From: Glomus cerebriforme
Taxonomy: Eukaryota; Glomeromycota; Glomeromycetes; Glomerales; Glomeraceae
DNA length: 13,058 nucleotides
NCBI GenBank assembly: GCA_003550305.1
Contig: QKYT01000931.1
Location: forward strand, 1-13,058
Direction: 5' to 3'
Shown: piece after piece, positions 1 to 8,097 of the stretch
How the letters are laid out: every line of letters begins with the position of its first letter
How positions within the stretch are numbered: the stretch's first letter is position 1
Made by a program: the position numbers and the translations under genes
The notes under the pieces: model-generated
The model's input: the letters and a program-made list of their open reading frames with translations, nothing else
The model's database searches: none
Told to the model about the DNA's origin: nothing

Positions 1-110
1 ATATTAATAAATTATATATAACTTCAGTTCCGGTAATTGTTGATCAGCCTGTGTAACCTTTGAGTTGTACCCCCCGTTATTTATCTATCCCCTAGTTATT
101 ATATAGTATA

Positions 111-138
111 AGTCACGTGATATAATTAGCTCACGTGA
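111..138. promoter_or_regulatory. Two TCACGTGA palindromes (E-box/bHLH-type sites)
   Basis: The 8-bp palindrome TCACGTGA occurs at 113-120 and again at 131-138, 18 bp apart. A further CACGTG core lies at 422-427 and another at 7084-7089. CACGTG is the core bound by bHLH factors such as fungal Cbf1/Pho4. Two identical copies this close in such AT-rich DNA are unlikely by chance. No gene start can be tied to them: the next coding sequence begins at 831 and is a broken transposon. Confidence 0.4.
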
Positions 139-147
139 CAGGAGTGG

Positions 148-545
148 CGATGCATGAAAAATTCCGATATCAAATCACAAATTTTTATCATGATAATGGG
201 GAAAATTCTGATTTAATTCTGATAACAATTTTGCTAATTATAGTAAGAAATATTTGATAATTCTAGCCTACTCATGGTTTAATGTGAGCTGATCTAGTTT
301 GTTCTAGTGACATGGCAATAATTTTGGCCAAAAATAATTAAAATGATCAGCAATTTATCGGTTACCATAGAATTTTTACAAATTCCATCATGATAAAGTG
401 CAATAATGATTGGCCAATTGTCACGTGTTGGAATGAAATTATTATAATTCATAAAAATTTTATTTTATTCCATTATACGGCAAAAATTCCAATTTATTCA
501 TTTATTATAATAATGGAATTTTTCTGGATCTCTGGCAATGCATCG
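148..545. repeat. Possible MITE-like element with imperfect inverted arms
   Basis: CGATGCAT (148-155) followed by GAAAAATTCC (156-165) reappears in inverted order as GGAATTTTTC (515-524) and ATGCATCG (538-545). The right arm has 13 extra bases between the two blocks. The interior is non-coding and carries smaller symmetric pieces (AAAAATTCCA and TGGAATTTTT near 484-522, TTTTGGCCAAAA near 322). This could be an old non-autonomous DNA element of about 400 bp. No target-site duplication was recognised and the arms are short, so the call is tentative. Confidence 0.3.
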
Positions 546-830
546 TCATGGTGATAAATTACTTTTTTCTTATATATTTACATATACAGTATATATATAT
601 ATGGTGTTAAATATATAATATATATATATTTTTCAGTGTTTTGCTAAAGCAAACAAATTTGCGGTGAAGTCCATCTAACGCTTTCATATGTGATTCCAAT
701 ATATAATATTTTAATAAATAAATTAGAATATTTTTGTGATACTCCAAATCGATTTGTAGATGAAAAATTAAATTGAAATTTTATTTATATTTTTTATGTT
801 AATTATAATTAATTTTCTTTTTTTTAATAG
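546..830. other. Non-coding AT-rich stretch with AT dinucleotide runs
   Basis: No exon was found here. It holds two near-perfect TA/AT runs (about 590-602 and 612-630) and a small hairpin TTGCT-AA-AGCAA near 644-655. The end of the stretch is a pyrimidine-rich tract leading to the TAG acceptor that opens the hAT exon at 831. The N-terminal and catalytic parts expected for a hAT transposase are not visible in this interval. Confidence 0.5.
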
Positions 831-1661
831 GAAATAGCAAACAAGATGATTAATAAGCTTCAAGATTATTATAATAAAACTAATACAACTTTATATTTTA
901 CTTCTCTAAGTAAATTATAATACATTTATATATCAAATATATTAATTTAGTTTAATATTAATTTTGCTAAATTTTTTTTAATAGGTTTAGATCCACACAT
1001 TAAGTTAGAATACATGAATGATAATGAGTTGGAGGATTATTGGATTGATAAAATAAAGAAAATGTATGAGCGTGCAAATTTTTTAATTCGTTTTATTTAA
1101 ATTATATAATAACTTTTTTTATCTCATACTATATTAACAAATTTAATAGGTATTCAAAATTTATAATATATTGTATACACCACAAGAAATTCAAAATAAT
1201 TACATAGAATGTAATTCATCTGATAATGACCTAATTTCTTATTTTTTGAAATGACAATGTATAGAAAGAATCTGAGCGAATTAGATTGTTATCTAAAAGC
1301 TGATCGTGTACAGCCTCTTACTGATGTTTTAAAGTGAAGAAAAGTAAGTTTTATTATTTAATAATTTGTAACAATTTTTTTATAAATAGTGACATGAGGA
1401 AGAATACCCACACTTGTCAAATATAGCTAAAGATTACCTTGAAGTTACAGGTTTTTATCTTTTTATTTTTTAAANTACTTTTAATGATATTTATTAATGT
1501 AAAAAAAATATTCTTATTAAATAGCAACAAGTGGATCTACTGAAAGAATTTTTTCAAGTACTTCTGATGTTATTACCCCTGATAAAGCAAGTCTTGCTCC
1601 TAAGACAGTACGTTCTATTATGTGTTTAAAACATTGGTACTACTCAGGTTTTTTAGATTAA
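831..1661 (+). pseudogene. hAT-superfamily transposase, C-terminal exons, decayed
   Basis: Five exon-like blocks encode the end of a hAT transposase. Exon 831-909 (NKMINKLQDYYNKT) joins in phase to 985 onward (LDPHIKLEYM, the usual hAT 'LDPR.K' block). A block from 1150 continues (VFKIYNILYTPQ). After a frameshift near 1250 comes 1271-1343 (LSELDCYLKADR). Then 1390-1450 (HEEEYPHLSNIAKDYL) joins in phase to 1525-1661 (TSGSTERIFSS, then SLAPKTVRSIMCLKHW), the hAT dimerisation domain, ending at TAA. Clear introns are 910-984, 1344-1389 and 1451-1524, all GT..AG. In-frame TGA codons lie at 1335-1337, where the family has Trp, and at 1390-1392. The BED finger and the catalytic first half are absent, so this is a 5'-truncated, non-functional copy. 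The family call is strong; the donor of the second exon is uncertain. Confidence 0.88.
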
Positions 1662-2400
1662 TTATTCTTCACTAATATACAAGTTAAAAAAAAAATTTAA
1701 ATTCTTGCATGTAATTTTTTTTTAGTACAAGCTTTTTTTTTTTGAAATAATAAATATTTGATATTGCATTATAAGAAGTTTTTAATTTGAATAAAGAAGA
1801 ATTAAAATTAGAAAAGAAGCTATTTATTTTCTGTATGACAAACTACTCATTAATAATTATGTAATATAATTTAATATAATATATTAACTAAATAACACCT
1901 CCTGTATTCTTGTGTTCATGTGTTAAAATAGTGTTGAAATAGTGTTGACAATTCATATTGTTATTTATAATTTGTAACGAATTTGTGTTGAATTTGTGTT
2001 GAAATTATTTATCCATTTTTGTCAAATATTTTTAAAATGATTTATATTTATCACCAATTGTTATTGTGACTGTAATTGTCTAATCTATCATAATTATTAA
2101 ATTTTGCTAATTTTATAAATAATACAATGTCTAATTTGTATAATTACTTGACTTTATATTTTTAAGGAATACAAAAATAAGAATTTTGACCATAAAGAGT
2201 TCTTATTGTACAGTATTAAATATTTTAATCATATATTTACTGTATTAATCTAAGTTTTCCTAAAATATCAAATCAGTATTTCAATTAATTAAAATTTTTT
2301 TATAAAGGGAAGTATTTTATCATTATTTAACTTTCGCATTTTGAACTTTAAACATTTAAAAAATTTTCTACATATTTTTTTCAATAATCGTAAAATAAAA
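1662..2400. repeat. Gene-free AT-rich spacer with GTGTTGAA direct repeats
   Basis: No coding sequence was recognised on either strand. At 1931-2006 the motif GTGTTGA recurs four times as two close pairs (1931, 1942, then 1985 and 1996), spaced 11 bp within each pair. They follow the hAT C-terminus and could be subterminal repeats of that element, since hAT transposases bind such arrays, but no terminal inverted repeat is visible beside them. The rest is homopolymer-rich A/T sequence leading to the start of the Myb/SANT-like gene. Confidence 0.4.
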
Positions 2401-2798
2401 ATGACAACAAGAATCATCTGGGAAGATCCTGAAACAGATCTTTTGGTCTCAGAAAGGAGGAGAAGGAATGACGAATATCATATAAGGTTTAAAGGCAATA
2501 AAGTGGAGTTTTGGGAAAGTGTTGTCCGAAGAATAAATAGGAGATATACTAGAACTTATACCACTCGTCAATATGAGCAGAAATGGAAAAATTTAGTTAG
2601 AGATTATGGCAGGTGTTTGTATATAGGAAAAAATATTATTGTATTTTCAGAATTATATTCTGGGAACGGCCAGGTAATTATTAAAATAAATGAATTAATT
2701 TTTCAGATTTATATTAGTATATTTACTTTTTTTAGTAATGAGGCATACCCGAAGATGCAACCATAACTTGCCAACTATTAGGCAATAATGCTCAGTAG
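2401..2798 (+). pseudogene. Myb/SANT-like (trihelix-type) DNA-binding protein, probably frameshifted
   Basis: The first ATG (2401) opens MTTRIIWEDPETDLLVSE. The domain then runs W....LL..R..RNDEY (residues about 7-26), EFWESVVRRIN (about 35-45) and QYEQKWKNLVRDY (about 58-70). This is the three-helix Myb/SANT-like pattern with spaced Trp residues, typical of proteins that bind DNA. The reading frame stays open to 2766, but that tail is not conserved. In frame 0 at about 2646-2673 the sequence reads FRIIFWERP and then hits a GT donor at 2674, matching the PWRRP end of the paralogue at 10599-11221. A 1-nt shift near 2649 is therefore likely. A plausible last exon, 2743-2798 (IPEDATITCQLL, then TAG), matches VPIDEQI of the paralogue. 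In-frame codons upstream of 2401 are non-conserved. Whether this is a host gene or a transposon accessory gene cannot be settled here. Confidence 0.65.
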
Positions 2799-3183
2799 TT
2801 TGAAATTATAAATATCGTTCATCCTGTAATACAGGACATTAAATAATAATCCATTTTTTTTAAATAGAGAAAACTTTAAATTTATATTTTATAAATTATT
2901 TCTTATTGACATTAATTCCAATTTTGAATTAAAAACGCTTAAATATCAATTCATATTTATTTATAAAAAGTAATCATACAATTTTTATAAATCTGTTTAT
3001 ATAAAATGTGATTACATATTTGGTATTGTGCAATGAAATTATTCTTATAATGACTGATCAGTTTGGATATCAACTTCATTATATTGAGGCGTGCTATAAC
3101 AAATTAAAGATCTTTTGACTTTGATTCAACTCAATTGACCTAAACTTATTCAGAGGTCTAATTAATACAAAAAAAATTGGTAA
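2799..3183. other. Gene-free AT-rich spacer
   Basis: No exon, RNA gene or known repeat was recognised. A short interrupted palindrome, TCCTG-TAATA-CAGGA, lies near 2821-2835. The stretch ends at the foldback beginning at about 3184. Confidence 0.5.
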
Positions 3184-3318
3184 ATCGGTTCAGTTTTCAG
3201 TATTTACTGACTGGTATCAGTTTGATCAAAAACTGAACTGAATGTTTTGGTAAATTACTGATACCGATACCATTTTGGCAAATACTGAACTAAACTGAAC
3301 TGATTGGAGCCCTATTTG
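3184..3318. mobile_element. Foldback structure resembling a hAT-type terminus
   Basis: The left arm (about 3184-3232) reads TCGGTTCAGTTTTCAGTATT then GGTATCAGTTTGATC. The right arm (about 3233-3305), reverse-complemented, reads ATCAGTTCAGTTTAGTTCAG then TATTTGCC and GGTATC. The two pair imperfectly over about 40 bp around a GATC-centred turn near 3224. The outer right edge, read on the minus strand, is TAGGGCTCCAATC, similar in style to many hAT termini, with CAGTT-type subterminal repeats inside. No matching TAGGGCTCC end exists elsewhere in the window, so this is either a MITE-like foldback or an isolated element end. It might be the 3' end of the hAT copy at 831-1661, but a Myb-like gene lies between them. 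Confidence 0.5.
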
Positions 3319-3503
3319 TAATCTATTTAGAAAAATACTTGAAGAGAATCCAAGAATCCTTTCTAAGAATGGATATATTACAATGTGTGATCTTTTAGTG
3401 GTCGTATCTATTAAGATAACTACTTGAAGAGATGTATTTCTGGAAATAGTTGCAATACAAACAATACATATTATGAGATGTGGTAAAAATTAAGCATCTC
3501 TAA

Positions 3504-3827
3504 CTGGAGGATAAGTTGGCATTGGTATTATATGATCATGATGCAAATTTAACAGCTAGCTATGAAATTTATGTACAATTTAAAGCAACTATAGCAAAAA
3601 ATACCATACCAAGTGCTCTAAATTTTGAGCCAGCTTGTATTTCACCTGCCAGGCAAGAAATGATTTTACCAACTTCTTATCAATTATCAGGTTCCAAAGG
3701 GATCACAAGTGATATATTTATTACATCTCAATATGCAAAACAAAATAACTTACTACCATCTACAAAAGGTACCATATTAAGATTAAGAGATGAAAGTCAC
3801 AATTGTTTAATCAGTTTGACTGACTGA
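3504..3827 (+). CDS. Unrecognised ORF fragment, about 107 codons
   Basis: The frame is open from just after a TAA at 3501 to TGA at 3825-3827 and has no ATG near its beginning, so it would be an exon or a 5'-truncated remnant. Its composition looks like real protein rather than AT-driven chance. It contains Gly, Pro and Ser motifs such as ACISPARQEMILPTSYQ and SGSKGITSDIFITSQYAK, and a mixed charged end (TILRLRDESHN). I recognise no domain, signal peptide or membrane segment. It directly follows a foldback (3184-3318) and two copies of TACTTGAAGAGA (near 3338 and 3420). It may be a relic of an unknown family member or of a transposon gene. Function unknown. Confidence 0.35.
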   Translation: MEDKLALVLYDHDANLTASYEIYVQFKATIAKNTIPSALNFEPACISPARQEMILPTSYQLSGSKGITSDIFITSQYAKQNNLLPSTKGTILRLRDESHNCLISLTD

Positions 3828-4058
3828 TTCAGAAAAATGTTTTAATTATAGACATTTATTTCAACTATATTCATAAATTATTTTTTTTGCGAAATAAATA
3901 GCTATATAATCTGTATGGATGATTGCCTGTGAAATGTATTACTTGCGAGATAAAAATTGGTTGAAGGTGTTATGTATAATCTGCCTATTCTGGGTTAGAT
4001 CTCAAGAAGTTTAGAAAGATCAATAAAGCGATCTTGAAGATTCTTGATTGCAAAATAA

Positions 4059-4296
4059 TATAACTACAAGTTTGAGAATTTTTATGCAGTAGTTATCCAG
4101 CGAGCTTACAGGAATTATAAAAAGAGGCCAAATCATTGGCAAACCAAGTTTGAAAAGTAGTAAGAAATGATGGTATAAGAAGTTTTTAGGTATTATTTCT
4201 TATAGTAGAACTTATTATAATCTAATTACAAAAGTAATCAATTTTATATGGAAAATAAGCATAACATTTATTTTGCTACTACTTGGACAAAAGTAA
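4059..4296 (+). pseudogene. IQ-motif protein relic, frameshifted
   Basis: From 4059 to a TAG at 4158 the frame reads FENFYAVVIQRAYRNYKK then RPNHWQTKF. IQRAYRNYKKR fits the IQ consensus (I/V)Q...R....(R/K), a calmodulin/light-chain-binding helix. Two frame changes follow within 25 bp: VVRNDG is read from 4157, then KKFLGI from 4177. These match, from memory, the segment that follows the IQ-like motif in a large family of small uncharacterised fungal proteins (an 'RNDGTPDDKKFLGI'-type stretch). The third frame stays open to TAA at 4294-4296 but soon becomes AT-driven. The piece is thus a short, twice-frameshifted remnant with no visible start. The IQ motif is seen directly; the family link is from memory and function is unknown. 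Confidence 0.5.
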
Positions 4297-4411
4297 AGAG
4301 AAATCTATTATATAGATGATTATGTACTGTAGCATACCTAGCTACTTTTAGAGTATTATATTAGCAAAGCTACATAGTTATTAGAGGTACAGCTTAGTAT
4401 AACATATTAAA

Positions 4412-4567
4412 ATGGTTACAGAATCTGAATTTTATCTTATTGATAAAAAATATAACTTTGAGAATATCATTAAAATTTCAGATTGTGGGAAATATAAGGG
4501 TAAAAATTTCTCAGATTTGGACGATAATTGTGAGTTAATACGCAGAATTTTTCAGATTAGTCTTTGA
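4412..4567 (+). CDS. Small hypothetical ORF, 51 codons
   Basis: ATG at 4412 opens MVTESEFYLIDKKYNFEN and ends with TGA at 4565-4567. A Gly/Lys-rich stretch, CGKYKGKNFSDLDDNCEL, faintly recalls the GKYKGK-type turn in some nuclease C-termini, but this is too little for a family call. There are no adjoining exons, and the short length could arise by chance. It is listed because its composition is less A/T-driven than the surrounding frames. Confidence 0.15.
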   Translation: MVTESEFYLIDKKYNFENIIKISDCGKYKGKNFSDLDDNCELIRRIFQISL

Positions 4568-5049
4568 TTAAGATCCTGAATATTGTCTTAATAAAATAAT
4601 TATCCAATCACAATGCATGTAGACATGTGCGACATAAATTAGCATGTTTTTGATCCTCGTTAAAGTGTATATGATGTAATAGGTAATACTCTGCAAATCA
4701 TCTGTAACTCTGTGTAATTGTTTGTGTGACAAATTAATTTTCATACATAAGAAAATCAATCCCTAAAATATTTCAAATTTTTCTCTTACAATATTTGGCT
4801 AAATAATATTTAGTAGAATAGCATTTACTGATATGTATATTTGCTCCAGAGAGACGGGATATTTCTAATATATTCTGAGTAGAATAATATCTATATACAT
4901 GTCAGGTCTTTGTGCTTGTATATGCATTATCCCCAATACCTTTGTAAATGTTAAGATCTTTAATGCATATTTCACATGCACTTATTCTTGAACACAAAAT
5001 TTTGGTGTAAGACTCCAGTGCATATTCTCCTGTCTCTTTCTTAACATTA
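4568..5049. other. Stretch without recognisable genes
   Basis: Reading frames on both strands are short and A/T-driven. A 63-codon minus-strand frame (4568-4759) resembles no known protein. No tRNA cloverleaf, inverted repeat of note or tandem repeat was recognised. Confidence 0.45.
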
Positions 5050-5399
5050 ATGCGAGTTAAGAGAGATATGAAATGGAATCATTTAAAAGGACAAGTATAT
5101 GAAATTTTTAGTTTGGTTGCTAAGATATTTTATTGTACTACTAATGAATTTTTACTATGGCAAATTTAGTAGCTAAGATTGAAACTCTTTTGTTAGAAGG
5201 ATCTTTTGATGCTCTGTATGAACACGTTAGAGGGATAGTAAAATGCGTGGTTAGGTCATCATTAACAAAGATAGAAGATTCTGAATGAAAATTAAAGGTT
5301 TGGAAATTTTACCAGAGGTTAGTAATAATAGATTTGTAATTGCATTGACTGATGAAATTATGATAGCTATAACGGACATAGTTTTGGTATATCATTGCT
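5050..5399 (+). pseudogene. Cluster of three overlapping small ORFs, origin unknown
   Basis: Three frames succeed each other on the plus strand. 5050-5169 (39 codons) includes KWNHLKGQVYEIFSLVAK. 5157-5288 (43 codons) begins MANLVAKIETLLLEGSF and continues YEHVRGIVKCVVRSSLTK. 5285-5399 (38 codons) begins MKIKGLEILPEVSNNRF. LVAKI occurs in both the first and second frames, which suggests an internal duplication. The frames overlap by a few bases at each switch, as in a frameshifted single gene. I recognise no family. They lie upstream of, and in the same orientation as, the family pseudogene at 5612-6859 and might be its decayed 5' part; that is inference. Confidence 0.25.
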
Positions 5400-5611
5400 G
5401 AAGGTCGGGGATGCCAGTCTGGAAGAGCGATGTTAGAAAATTCCTTCAGATGTTAAGGATTTCTCCCCCTAGCTGTGCATGACTATTCTTGCCAAAATCA
5501 CTGATGGTTCCAACATTGACTAAAAAATCTGACAATGCACATGCAAAATATTATTCACATCTATTATATTTACGTGATCACTAATATATATACCAGTATT
5601 TGATATAAACC

Positions 5612-6859
5612 TGTCGTAAATGGAAAGCGGATACAAAAGTGTTGTTTGATACAGACTAATTGGCTTTACAGAAAAAAGATTTGATGCCCAATAATACAAG
5701 AGGAGAAATAGGAAGAAATATTGATTTATTAAAAGAAAAGCTTAATGTATGTATCATGCTATTTTTGTTATTATTCCTATATACTTCAGAATTTATAAAT
5801 ATTTATTTTATAGCATCCTATGATGGAAAATGATATATTTCTCTACAATGCTCTTAAGAAAAAGGGAAAAAGGTTAATAATATCAACATCTCACAACTTA
5901 CATAATGAGATCTGGAGGCAAGTATGGTTCTTAGTGACGATTTAGAAATAATAAATACCTTAAAGCACAGGCAAAAGCATGTCTTTATGATAAGATATTA
6001 TTATCTGTTTGATATAATTATGTCTACTCATAATTTTTTTCCCAAATTAGGAACTGTGTGAGAAAATGAAATGTGAACTTCCCATTTTAGTTGTGGCTAA
6101 GTATAGTTCATTTGTTGAGAATTTCAATAATCAGTTATTTCAAGAATGACTGAAAATAATTTACATGAAAAGAGAATGAATTTATCTAATAAAAGTTGCA
6201 GAACATATTTTAGTTGTGCTGTAAGTACTTTTACTATTTTTATGTAAATAGTCATAATATTTTCAACATATCTTTTTTACTAGTGGCGAGATATAGAGTA
6301 ATCTGGCATTTGCTACAAATACATTCCTCAGTGAACAAAGCAAAGGGACCTACATTACAGATGTTGTAGTTCTATCACTTCGAGCAAGTCTGGTGAATCT
6401 TCAAAATGGATATATCTGTTTAAGCATGTAAGTAAAAAAACTGAAAAGATCATGTAAATTGCAAAATATTTATGTAGCCATAATTTATTTTTTGTCAAAT
6501 TGCAGGGCTGAGTATCAAAGTTTGGCGAATAAGGCTTGAAAAAATCAAGGAATAGTCAAAAAGTGAATGGGAAAAAAGCCAAAAAAGAAGAGGATAACAT
6601 GAAGTTATGGAGAAAGATGTTGGATAAAGCTAGTTTTATCAGTACCTTATGTAAACCAACTGATAATCAATTTGGTATTGTAAGGATTCAAGTTGCTAGT
6701 TCAGTTATACACTTAAATATTCTTGTAAAGGATTTGGCAGGCATACTATGATATTTTCATGTTAATCATGCAAAAATCCTTTTTTCACCAAGTAATATAT
6801 TACGAATTGTCTCTCGTGCATATACTTTTAACTTTGAAAAATATTATGATCATGAATAA
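5612..6859 (+). pseudogene. Multicopy fungal family protein (FGIVGIQVAG-type), five-exon pseudogene
   Basis: Exons, with phases that mostly agree: about 5612-5746 (MPNNTRGEIGRNIDLLKE), 5814-5921 (YNALKKKGKRLIIST), 6051-6220 (CELPILVVAKYSSFVENF, then YLIKVAEHIL), 6284-6427 (SNLAFATNTFLSEQSKG, then YITDVVVLSLRASLVNL) and 6506-6859 (AEYQSLANKA, MGKKP, MKLWRKMLDKASF, NQFGIVRIQVA, HLNILVKDLAGI). From memory these match an abundant uncharacterised family of arbuscular mycorrhizal fungi whose C-terminus reads KLWRE...FGIVGIQVAG...LNVL..D. Introns are 67, 129, 63 and 78 nt. Stops interrupt it at 5657, 6147, 6177, 6537, 6564 and 6749. Exon 4 begins WRDIE in one frame and SNLAFA in another, suggesting a 2-nt loss. 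Between MGKKP and the KLWRK block the expected middle segment is missing and the frame changes. The copy is dead and the family's function is unknown to me. Confidence 0.7.
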
Positions 6860-7127
6860 AAGTCTTCTAATGTAGGCATTAGAATAAGCTACCTCTCATC
6901 CACCCCAAAATGTTAATCCAAGTCCTACCGTTTTCACACCCCCATATAATAAATAGTGTAGAGATTTTCCATATACTTTAGCATAGAAATATTATGTATT
7001 ATGGACCAGTTCCCAAACCTTGTATTTATTTTTTATTTTGTATTAATAAAAAATTTTTTTCTTAACATAATTTTGGTCAAAAACACGTGATTTTTACTTT
7101 TAAATAATAATATATTAAGCATGATAT
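6860..7127. other. Spacer with a CACGTG site
   Basis: No gene was recognised. A CACGTG core lies at 7084-7089, 39 bp before the coiled-coil relic that begins at 7128. A TATTAATAAAAAATTTTTTT run lies near 7040. Confidence 0.35.
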
Positions 7128-7322
7128 TATGCAAGCATACAATCTGAAATAGATGGTTCCAAAGTGACCGATTTATTAAAATAATACATTGCCAAGCTTG
7201 AGGTCAAGAATGATAAAATTAAGGCTGAGAATGTTGAGCTTAAGACCAGAATTGTGAAATTGGATAAGCAATTGCAAAATAAAATAGTAAAAAATTTATT
7301 ATTTGTACTGCGAAAAACGTGA
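7128..7322 (+). pseudogene. Short coiled-coil protein relic
   Basis: The frame reads YASIQSEIDGSKVTDLLK, then a TAA (7182-7184), then IAKLEVKNDKIKAENVEL and KTRIVKLDKQLQNKIVKN, ending at TGA 7320-7322. The Leu/Ile/Val spacing with Lys, Glu and Asn between gives clear heptads (IAKLEVK-NDKIKAE-NVELKTR-IVKLDKQ), that is, a parallel coiled coil. From memory, fungal proteins with a 'YASI.SE..GSKVTDLLK' start followed by Glu/Lys-rich heptads form a large uncharacterised family. No ATG is in frame: the codons before TYR-ALA are stops. The TAA and the missing start argue for a pseudogene. The antisense frame on the minus strand (7127-7342) is its shadow. Confidence 0.55.
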
Positions 7323-7537
7323 TTATGTATTAATGCTGGCAAAAGTAATTAGCATTACAAATTGGAATGCACACGTAATTTTTTCTTGATCAGAGTTGAT
7401 ATTTCTAGTAGATTTTTCAGGTAATGCTATGGTACTGATATAATAAAGTGGTCATCTTTTTTTGAAATTTCATGAAATTCCATTTTTTGCAAAATGTATA
7501 ATGGCATTTAATAAGGCATATTCTGACTTACTAATGA

Positions 7538-7976
7538 AAATTACCAGCTTCACTAATAAATAAGACATGGATACATCTCACATCATGGAAGCATAATCCA
7601 TTATCTAAAATAGAGGCAAGTGAAATTAACCCAATTGTAGAGTCATTTTTAAAATATGAAGTTAATAGATATCAGAAAAGATTAATATGTTAGAAACGAA
7701 CTCAAAGTTAGCCGGAGTGCCCAATACCATTATTATTCAAAAAAAATACCATTTATATATGTCTCAGATAATAATATCACTTGTGATCACGAGAAAAAAA
7801 AACAATTGCCAGGTCATAAATGAGCTTAAAGTAACTTTTGAGAAGTTCATGCAAGATGTAAATCAAGAGTACAATGAGCAGGTAAATGGGTTAATGCAAA
7901 TAAGAAAATGCGCTATGAGATCAAGGATCTGAAGATGCAGGTTTATTGGCTTAGTAAAATCAAAAACTCGAAATTC
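7538..7976 (+). pseudogene. Frameshifted coiled-coil gene relic
   Basis: Coding character moves through frames along one strand. 7538-7693 reads TWIHLTSWKHNPLSK then INPIVESFLKYEVNRYQK up to TAG. From 7687, MLETNSKLAGVPNTIIIQ then KKYHLYM is followed by a short passage in another frame (VSDNNIT). Then ELKVTFEKFMQDVNQEYN and EQVNGLMQ return to the second frame, and NKKMRYEIKDLKMQVYWL runs to TGA at 7974-7976. At least three frameshifts are needed. The end has helical, charged, heptad-like spacing. Its position after the coiled-coil relic at 7128-7322 fits one decayed gene or two adjacent family members. I believe this resembles coiled-coil proteins abundant in mycorrhizal fungi, without a known function. 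Confidence 0.45.
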
Positions 7977-8074
7977 TGATCTTGCAGATATTTATCAATA
8001 ATCTTGGATGCCTTTTTCAGATCATCTATATATTGACGCACAACTCTTTGGATATTGTTCCTACTTTTACTGCC
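7943..8074 (-). other. Minus-strand open stretch with protein-like composition
   Basis: Reading the minus strand from 8074 to a TAA at 7943-7945 gives an uninterrupted frame without ATG, including SRNNIQRVVRQYIDDLKK and ASKIIDKYLQDQNFEF. It looks amphipathic-helical and better formed than the plus-strand frames over 7977-8074. Its last part overlaps the end of the plus-strand coiled-coil relic, so one of the two must be chance there. No family was recognised. Confidence 0.2.
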
Positions 8075-8097
8075 TCAGAACATGACGGGTCTGGTTC

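Noticed and set aside
4484..4540. GKYKGKNF as a nuclease C-terminal motif
   Set aside because: Too short and isolated; no other nuclease motif lies on either side.
4568..4759. 63-codon minus-strand open frame
   Set aside because: Hydrophobic, A/T-driven composition, no motif, no neighbouring exon.
5922..6058. Long open frame MVLSDDLEIINTLKHRQ.. between exons 2 and 3 of the family pseudogene
   Set aside because: It lies inside a well-formed GT..AG interval whose removal joins WRQ to ELCEKMK in phase. I read it as intron, though an alternative exon is not fully excluded.
6536..6751. Standalone 71-codon gene beginning at 6536
   Set aside because: It is the open part of the last exon of a larger broken gene. 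The first 20 or so codons are out of frame with the family, and similarity continues past its stop.
7127..7342. 71-codon minus-strand open frame
   Set aside because: It is the antisense of the plus-strand coiled-coil relic, whose heptads and family-like start are far more convincing.
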